Source: Bdellovibrio sp.
Lineage (GTDB): Bacteria; Bdellovibrionota; Bdellovibrionia; Bdellovibrionales; UBA1609
Assembly: GCA_003694355.1 (NCBI GenBank)
Contig: RFKI01000023.1
Location: forward strand, 1 to 10,382
Direction: 5' to 3'
Length of the DNA stretch: 10,382 nt
Shown: in pieces, positions 5,644 through 10,382 of the stretch
Position numbering within the stretch: position 1 is the stretch's first letter
How the letters are laid out: each line of letters starts with the position of its first letter
Program-made: the position numbers and the translations under genes
Notes under the pieces: generated by a model
Told to the model about the DNA's origin: nothing
The model's database searches: none
Seen by the model: only the letters and a program-made list of their open reading frames with translations

Positions 5644-7911
5644 CTAGGGATTAGGGTTTGAAAACTTAAAAACAGGGGTCCATACCGAGTATTTTTGACC
5701 AGCTTTTGCGCGAACCCTCCAATAAAGAGTGCCTTTAGGTAAGGGCGCGGTCAAGAACAGCTGATTTTTTGAAATTGTTTTTTCAAGAACCAATTTATGA
5801 AAGCCTTTGTCTTTTGCCAGTTGAAAGTGATACTTTTTACTCAGAGGAACAGCTTGCCAACTGAACACTACAGGATTTTCCTCACTCACTTGAGCCAATA
5901 GCTCAGACCCATTGGTGGGGACCTTTAAAATGGGCGGACTTAACAAAATCTCCTTTTGCACTTCAATAACCGATGGTTGAGAGTAAGTGCTAATAAAGTG
6001 CCCATTGTGATTTAAAACAGCCACTTTCACAAAAAAAGAAGAAGACCCTTCAGGCAACTGAAGGGATGCCACATTTCGACTGACTGTCTTGTTAATAAGA
6101 AGTTTCTGAAAGGAAGCGGTTTCTGACACAAGGACCTTGAAAGCCGTGGACATAGGAGGTGGTTTCCAACTCACCTCTACGGGTTTTATAACACCTTTCT
6201 GGTTTTCTGAGCTTACCACACGAATAGCTTTGTAACGCTCACGCAATCGGGGGGGAGGTAATAAAACCTTAATCCGACGGGCTAAACTAAACCTGCTTTT
6301 TTGTCCTTTCTTTCCTAAAGAACGAACTCTCCAATAATATTGACCTGGCCTTACAGTCTTCCACAGAAAAGTGTTTTTTCTCACAATCTTGTTAATCAGA
6401 ACTTTTTTAAATGATGGATTTGATGAAATTTGCAATAAATAAGAACGCGCTCCTCGAACTTTTTTCCAAGACAGTCGAGGCAGATTTAGCGGAGTCACTT
6501 TACCTGAAGCCGGGATTCTCTTTGGAAATTTCAAGACCAACTTCAATGGAGCCCGAAAGCGAGAAGGCGCTTGAAGCTTTGAAGAACGAGAAACCACTTT
6601 AGAAACAGGTTTAGGCTCTGGCTTTTGCGATTGTTCCATCAACTTTGAAGATTCCTTTGGCAAAGCTGGCTTTTGTACAACGGAACGAGATGAAGACTTT
6701 TCTTTTTTAGCTCCATTTTCAACAGCAGCAACGCCCTCAGGTAAAGGTTTCTTTTGTTCTCTCTGGGAAACTTCTCTTTTAACTTCCGTCGGGGTAACAG
6801 TTGCTCTTTCTACGGGATTTTTGAAAGAACTTATAAGAGCTTTCTGCTTTAAATGCAAACTCTGTCGTTTCTCCAAAAAGATTTTTGCCCCCCAAAGAAA
6901 AAGAAACCCGATCCATACGGTCATAAAAATAGGAAATAAACGACGTTTTTTCTGCCTGATGGTGCGAGTGCTCACCCGTCGCGATTGAGAAGCTGTTCTA
7001 TCATGAACCTCTAAAGACTTATGACTATGGCTTAAAGAAAGCTCCCTGGGATCCTCTCCCACATCGAGTGTTGTAAACTCCGCCTCCCAGGTTCGTATGT
7101 CCATCTCAATTTCTTCTATGGTCTGGTACCGTGACTCTAGATTGCGATCACACATTTTTTGAATGATTCTTCGAATGCCTCGAGGCACGCTCATTTTAGC
7201 CAGGGTTTTAAATTTGAGCTCCTCTCGCTTTACTTTTTTTATGATTTCTTCCTGAGACCCTCCAATAAAAGGACGCTCAAATGTCAACATTTCATAAAGG
7301 ACAACCCCCAAGCTCCAAATATCTGATTGAAAATTGGCAGGTTTTCCTCTTAAAACCTCTGGGGCCAAATAATAAACAGATCCAATCACCTTCTCTTTTT
7401 TATTCGAAGAAACAGTTTCCTCCATCACCTTGGCGATTCCAAAATCAACAATTTTGGATGTGCCATTTCTTTGAATAATCACATTATGAGGCTTTAGATC
7501 CCGATGTATAATGCCTTTTTCATGCAAAGCTTTTGTTCCAGATAAAATTTGTTTAAAAACATCCAAGGACTGAAACAAATCGAGTTCTTTCTTTTTAATC
7601 TTCATTTTGAGGGATTCTCCCTCTACATACTCCATAGCTATGTATTCAATCCCTTGATCTTCTCCAAAACTATAAATGGTCACCACATTGGGGTGATTTA
7701 ACTGTGCAAGAGTACGCCCCTCTGTTCGAAAGTACTTTACAATCTCAGGGTCTTTCGCAGCCTCTGCAGAAATGATCTTAAGCGCCACTTTTCGTTGAAG
7801 AATCGGCTCAAAAGCTTCATACACTTCTCCCATGCCGCCTTTTCCAATCAATCGCTTGATTTGAAAGGAACCTAACACAGAATCAATTCTCAGCCTTTGT
7901 TCTTTTGCCAT
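5644..7911 (-). CDS. Transmembrane Ser/Thr protein kinase with three C-terminal fibronectin-like repeats
   Basis: A 755-residue Hanks-type kinase with PknB-like topology. The kinase domain spans about residues 15-275: glycine loop GKGGMGEV at 23-30, ATP lysine K45, catalytic loop HRDLKPHN at 136-143 (D138), DFG at 156-158, and GSVYYLAPE ending at 185. All catalytic residues are present, so it should be active. A basic juxtamembrane stretch (RQKKRR, 319-324) precedes one membrane segment at about 325-346, placing the kinase in the cytoplasm and the C-terminal half outside it. A Lys/Ser/Pro/Glu-rich linker (about 347-465) leads to three related repeats of about 70 residues, which replace the PASTA domains of classical PknB and probably sense an envelope ligand or protein. 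The ATG at 7911 has an AGGGA site at a rather long 11-12 base spacing; no nearer in-frame start keeps the whole kinase. The gene lies 8 bp upstream of the lipid transporter-acyltransferase, hinting that the two act together. Substrates are unknown. Confidence 0.93.
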   Translation of the reverse strand: MAKEQRLRIDSVLGSFQIKRLIGKGGMGEVYEAFEPILQRKVALKIISAEAAKDPEIVKYFRTEGRTLAQLNHPNVVTIYSFGEDQGIEYIAMEYVEGESLKMKIKKKELDLFQSLDVFKQILSGTKALHEKGIIHRDLKPHNVIIQRNGTSKIVDFGIAKVMEETVSSNKKEKVIGSVYYLAPEVLRGKPANFQSDIWSLGVVLYEMLTFERPFIGGSQEEIIKKVKREELKFKTLAKMSVPRGIRRIIQKMCDRNLESRYQTIEEIEMDIRTWEAEFTTLDVGEDPRELSLSHSHKSLEVHDRTASQSRRVSTRTIRQKKRRLFPIFMTVWIGFLFLWGAKIFLEKRQSLHLKQKALISSFKNPVERATVTPTEVKREVSQREQKKPLPEGVAAVENGAKKEKSSSRSVVQKPALPKESSKLMEQSQKPEPKPVSKVVSRSSKLQAPSRFRAPLKLVLKFPKRIPASGKVTPLNLPRLSWKKVRGARSYLLQISSNPSFKKVLINKIVRKNTFLWKTVRPGQYYWRVRSLGKKGQKSRFSLARRIKVLLPPPRLRERYKAIRVVSSENQKGVIKPVEVSWKPPPMSTAFKVLVSETASFQKLLINKTVSRNVASLQLPEGSSSFFVKVAVLNHNGHFISTYSQPSVIEVQKEILLSPPILKVPTNGSELLAQVSEENPVVFSWQAVPLSKKYHFQLAKDKGFHKLVLEKTISKNQLFLTAPLPKGTLYWRVRAKAGQKYSVWTPVFKFSNPNP
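5662..6489 (-). repeat. Three tandem fibronectin-like protein repeats in the kinase ectodomain
   Basis: Repeats lie at about residues 475-548, 576-645 and 678-750 of the kinase. Each has an early tryptophan (LSWKKV, VSWKPP, FSWQAV) and a central F-K-x-L/V-x-x-K-x-x-x-x-N block (FKKVLINKIVRKN 501-513, FQKLLINKTVSRN 601-613, FHKLVLEKTISKN 704-716). Repeats 1 and 3 then have a YWRVR strand (526-530 and 730-734), which repeat 2 replaces with FFVKV. The unit spacing is 100 and 103 residues. The pattern of a beta-sandwich with W, Y and the late YWRVR strand is fibronectin III-like; this assignment is by eye. Confidence 0.7.
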
Positions 7912-7959
7912 TTTTTAGACTTTCCCTTACAAAAACCATCGGATTTTTGGGGGTATTAC

Positions 7960-7986
7960 TTAAAGAAGACATGGATCTGTCTTTAA
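7960..7986. repeat. Imperfect inverted repeat between icmF and the kinase gene
   Basis: The core AAGACA (7966-7971) and TGTCTT (7978-7983) is perfect around TGGATC. Outer arms TTAAAG (7960-7965) and CTTTAA (7981-7986) also match if three bases are bulged. It sits about 50-75 bases upstream of the kinase start. On the minus strand its AAGACA arm resembles a -35 element (four of six), with TAATAC 19 bases further on as a weak -10. It is followed by no T run, so an operator or leader hairpin is more likely than a terminator. Confidence 0.35.
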
Positions 7987-8005
7987 AAGAGAGACTAGAC
8001 TTCTG

Positions 8006-8033
8006 TTAGAAAAGAATTCTAAAACTCGAGTTT
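8006..8033. repeat. Two small AT-rich palindromes just past the icmF stop codon
   Basis: AAACTCGAGTTT at 8022-8033 is a perfect 12-base palindrome. TTAGAA (8006-8011) and TTCTAA (8017-8022) form a six-base stem with loop AAGAA. They start 8 bases beyond the icmF stop. The stems are weak and lack a clear U tract after them, so I do not call a Rho-independent terminator; they might contribute to transcript 3' end formation. Confidence 0.25.
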
Positions 8034-8040
8034 GGTCCTG

Positions 8041-10382
8041 TTAAATATTTCGACGATAACGCCCACCCACTTCATACAAAGCTTGAGACATTTGGTGAAG
8101 GGTGCAAACTCGGGCTGCAGACATGAGCGCTTCAAAAATATTACCGCCTTCCAAAGCTGTTTTCTTTAGCTTAAGCAGTTCTTTCTCGGCTTCTTTCTGA
8201 TGGCGTTTCTTGTACTCTTCAACTTCTTTTAAGCGCTTTTGTTTTTCCTCATAGCTGGCTCGAGCCAACTTCACTTTAGGAGGTTCATAACCCTCCTCAA
8301 GAGTTTTAGGGTCTATAAAAGTATTCACTCCCACAATGGGAAGCTCCCCTGTATGTTTCAAATGCTCATAATAAAGAGACTCTTCCTGAATACGACCTCT
8401 TTGGTACTGAGTCTCCATAGCTCCTAAAACTCCCCCCCGCTCATTTAACCTCAGAAACTCTTCTAACACCGCCTCCTCCACTTGATGAGTGAGCCACTCC
8501 ACAAAAAAGCTTCCCTGAAGGGGGTTTTCATTTTTACTCCACCCTAACTCTTTATTGATAATCATTTGTATTGCCTGAGCTCGTCGAACAGATTCCTCCG
8601 TGGGAGTGGTCAGGGCTTCATCATAAGCATTGGTATGAAGAGAGTTACAATTGTCATTAATCGCTAACAAGGCCTGTAAGGTTGTTCGAATGTCGTTAAA
8701 GGCAATTTCTTGAGCATGCAAAGAACGTCCACTGGTTTGAATATGATATTTTAACTTCTGAGAACGTTCATTCCCCTTATATAGGTCTCTAATCACAATG
8801 GCCCAAATTCGCCGTGCCACACGTCCCAACACCGTATACTCGGGATCCAATCCGTTACTGAAAAAGAAAGACAAATTTGGGGCAAATTCATCAATATGAA
8901 AGCCGCGGTTCAGGTAATATTCCACATAGGTGAAAGCATTGCTGAGAGTTAAAGCCAATTGAGTGATTGGGTTGGCGCCCGCTTCAGCAATATGATATCC
9001 AGAAATGCTCACAGAATAGAAGTTCCTCACTTGGTTTTTTATAAAAAACTCCTGAATATCTCCCATCATCTTTAAAGCAAAATCAATAGAAAAAATACAG
9101 GTGTTCTGTCCCTGATCTTCTTTCAGAATGTCAGCCTGAACCGTTCCTCTAACAGTGCGAAGGGTATAAGCGGCAATGTCTTTTTTCTCTTGATCTGTTA
9201 AAGAACGACCCAGCTCCTTTTCTTTTTTCTCTATTTGCTGATCAATGGCTGTGTTCATAAAAAAGGCCAGCATCATAGGAGCGGGGCCATTGATGGTCAT
9301 ACTCACCGAAGTTTTAGGATCACAAAGATCAAAACCCTCATAGAGCTTTTTCATATCATCAAGGGTCGCTATGCTTACTCCACTTTCACCCACTTTTCCA
9401 AAAATATCTGGACGCTCAAAAGGATCCTCGCCATAAAGGGTGACACTGTCAAAAGCTGTGGAAAGCCTTTTAACATCACTGTCTTTGGAAAGAAAATGAA
9501 ACCGTTTATTTGTTCGTTCTGGAGGACCTTCCCCTGCAAATTGACGAATGGGATCTTCACCTTGTCGTTTGAGGGGGTAAACTCCAGCTGTAAAAGGGAA
9601 AAAACCAGGAAAGTTTTCTTCTCTTAAAAAGCGATAACGCTCGCCCCAGTCCTCATATCTTGGAACAGCCACACGAGGAATTTTTAAGCCTGCCAAACTT
9701 TTTCGGAAAGTGGGTTGTCTCACCTCTTTGCCCCGCACCTTGTAAATAAATTCCTCTTGCTGATAAGAGTGAAGACGCTCCGGATAGGCCTGTAATTCCT
9801 TCCACTCATCCTCTTCAATGGCGTTTTCTATTTCCTGTTTCTTTTCAAACAGTGATTGAGGTAGTTCTCCCGTCTCTTTTTCGATTCTCTCAAGCGCCCC
9901 CCATAGAGAAATCTTTCGACTTTTTTCTTGAGTTTCCTTTTTATAGTTTCTGACAGTGGCCACCACTTCAGCCAGATAATTCTGTCTTTCTGGAGGCACA
10001 ATACTTTGCTTTTCAGCACCACGGATCTTGCTTTCTTCTAAAGAAGACTGAAATCGAGATTGTTTTTGCGCAAGAAGATGAACCAACTCAAAAAAGAGTT
10101 TATTCACGCCCTTATCATTAAACTGTGAGGCCTGCGTTAGAAAAACCGGAACATTGACATTGTTATCAAAAATCTTTCGAGATCGACGATATTGTTTACT
10201 CACATCCCGAAACGCATCCTGGGAACCTCGATGATCAGCCTTGTTAATCGCAATCAGGTCGGCATAGTCGATCATGTCTATTTTCTCAAGTTGGCTCTGG
10301 GCTCCAAACTCAGAGGTCATCACATACAGGCTTAAATCAGACACTTCAAGAATAGCCGAACTTGACTGACCAATTCCTGAAG
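8041..10382 (-). CDS. icmF: Fused acyl-CoA mutase of IcmF type (isobutyryl-CoA mutase with G-protein domain), 5' end off window
   Basis: The frame is open to the right edge, so the amino end is missing. The codons just upstream of a GTG at 10344 encode [12 protein letters not shown], part of the conserved G-domain, so that GTG is internal. IcmF proteins are about 1,090 residues: B12-binding domain, MeaB-like GTPase chaperone, then mutase domain; about 779 are visible. Numbering from the valine at 10344, the GTPase motif NKAD is at 34-37, followed by a charged linker and the mutase barrel from about 220: [20 protein letters not shown] (252-271), [31 protein letters not shown] (412-418) and SISGYH (446-451), with H451 the expected catalytic histidine. 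It ends in [13 protein letters not shown], the usual IcmF end, with no C-terminal B12 domain. The enzyme interconverts isobutyryl- and n-butyryl-CoA through adenosylcobalamin radicals. The pocket has Tyr256 with Gln413, a mixture of the methylmalonyl-CoA mutase (Tyr/Arg) and isobutyryl-CoA mutase (Phe/Gln) pairs, so substrate is less certain than family. Confidence 0.93.
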   Translation of the reverse strand, partial: SGIGQSSSAILEVSDLSLYVMTSEFGAQSQLEKIDMIDYADLIAINKADHRGSQDAFRDVSKQYRRSRKIFDNNVNVPVFLTQASQFNDKGVNKLFFELVHLLAQKQSRFQSSLEESKIRGAEKQSIVPPERQNYLAEVVATVRNYKKETQEKSRKISLWGALERIEKETGELPQSLFEKKQEIENAIEEDEWKELQAYPERLHSYQQEEFIYKVRGKEVRQPTFRKSLAGLKIPRVAVPRYEDWGERYRFLREENFPGFFPFTAGVYPLKRQGEDPIRQFAGEGPPERTNKRFHFLSKDSDVKRLSTAFDSVTLYGEDPFERPDIFGKVGESGVSIATLDDMKKLYEGFDLCDPKTSVSMTINGPAPMMLAFFMNTAIDQQIEKKEKELGRSLTDQEKKDIAAYTLRTVRGTVQADILKEDQGQNTCIFSIDFALKMMGDIQEFFIKNQVRNFYSVSISGYHIAEAGANPITQLALTLSNAFTYVEYYLNRGFHIDEFAPNLSFFFSNGLDPEYTVLGRVARRIWAIVIRDLYKGNERSQKLKYHIQTSGRSLHAQEIAFNDIRTTLQALLAINDNCNSLHTNAYDEALTTPTEESVRRAQAIQMIINKELGWSKNENPLQGSFFVEWLTHQVEEAVLEEFLRLNERGGVLGAMETQYQRGRIQEESLYYEHLKHTGELPIVGVNTFIDPKTLEEGYEPPKVKLARASYEEKQKRLKEVEEYKKRHQKEAEKELLKLKKTALEGGNIFEALMSAARVCTLHQMSQALYEVGGRYRRNI

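Noticed and set aside
8006..8033. Rho-independent terminator for icmF
   Set aside because: The palindromes have weak AT-rich stems and are not followed on the minus strand by a clear T tract.
9235..9627. A 130-codon open frame on the plus strand
   Set aside because: It lies wholly antisense to the strongly conserved mutase barrel and its translation resembles no protein I know.
10342..10344. GTG as the start codon of the mutase gene
   Set aside because: The twelve codons upstream remain open and encode [12 protein letters not shown], matching the conserved IcmF G-domain, so the gene continues past the right edge.

Overview
The window is dense bacterial coding DNA, AT-leaning by eye, with short intergenic gaps. 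It carries five complete genes, one more complete kinase gene included among them, and two genes cut by the window edges. I see no RNA genes, CRISPR array, insertion sequence or prophage. A fatty acyl-CoA synthetase, a LplT/PlsC-type lysophospholipid transporter-acyltransferase, a Mla/Mce-type ABC ATPase and a fused B12-dependent acyl-CoA mutase (IcmF type) suggest a Gram-negative, aerobic or facultative lipid-using bacterium. The membrane-anchored Hanks-type kinase with extracytoplasmic repeats would suit a Bdellovibrionota or deltaproteobacterial-like lineage. That placement is a weak inference; no marker gene here fixes the taxonomy.

Layout. (1) Positions 1-2009, minus strand: fadD, whose stop codon overlaps the start of a conserved gene of unknown function by four bases (ATGA); that gene runs off the left edge. 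(2) Positions 2010-2155: a divergent intergenic region with a candidate extended -10 for fadD, an imperfect inverted repeat, and a possible leaderless promoter for the rightward genes. (3) Positions 2156-3749, plus strand: a Mla/Mce-family ABC ATPase followed 7 bp later by an RNase Z-like metallo-beta-lactamase-fold hydrolase. (4) Positions 3758-7911, minus strand: a transmembrane Ser/Thr protein kinase with three C-terminal fibronectin-like repeats, followed 8 bp later by a fused MFS lysophospholipid transporter / PlsC acyltransferase. This unit meets the plus-strand unit tail to tail with an 8-bp gap. (5) Positions 7912-8040: a 129-bp spacer with inverted repeats. (6) Positions 8041-10382, minus strand: the C-terminal two thirds or so of an IcmF-type fused acyl-CoA mutase, open at the right edge.

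The shared theme is acyl-chain and membrane-lipid handling: fatty-acid activation (FadD), branched/linear acyl-CoA isomerisation (IcmF), lysophospholipid uptake and reacylation (LplT-PlsC) and probable phospholipid transport (MlaF-like ATPase). The kinase sits upstream of the lipid-repair gene and may couple envelope state to it; this is inference from gene order. The points most worth checking are the MlaF-like ATPase, which has two changed catalytic positions (Walker B Glu to Asp, H-loop His to Asn); the IcmF, which has a mixed Tyr/Gln substrate-pocket signature; and the kinase's unusual repeat ectodomain. I found no evidence for a wholly new system such as a defence island.
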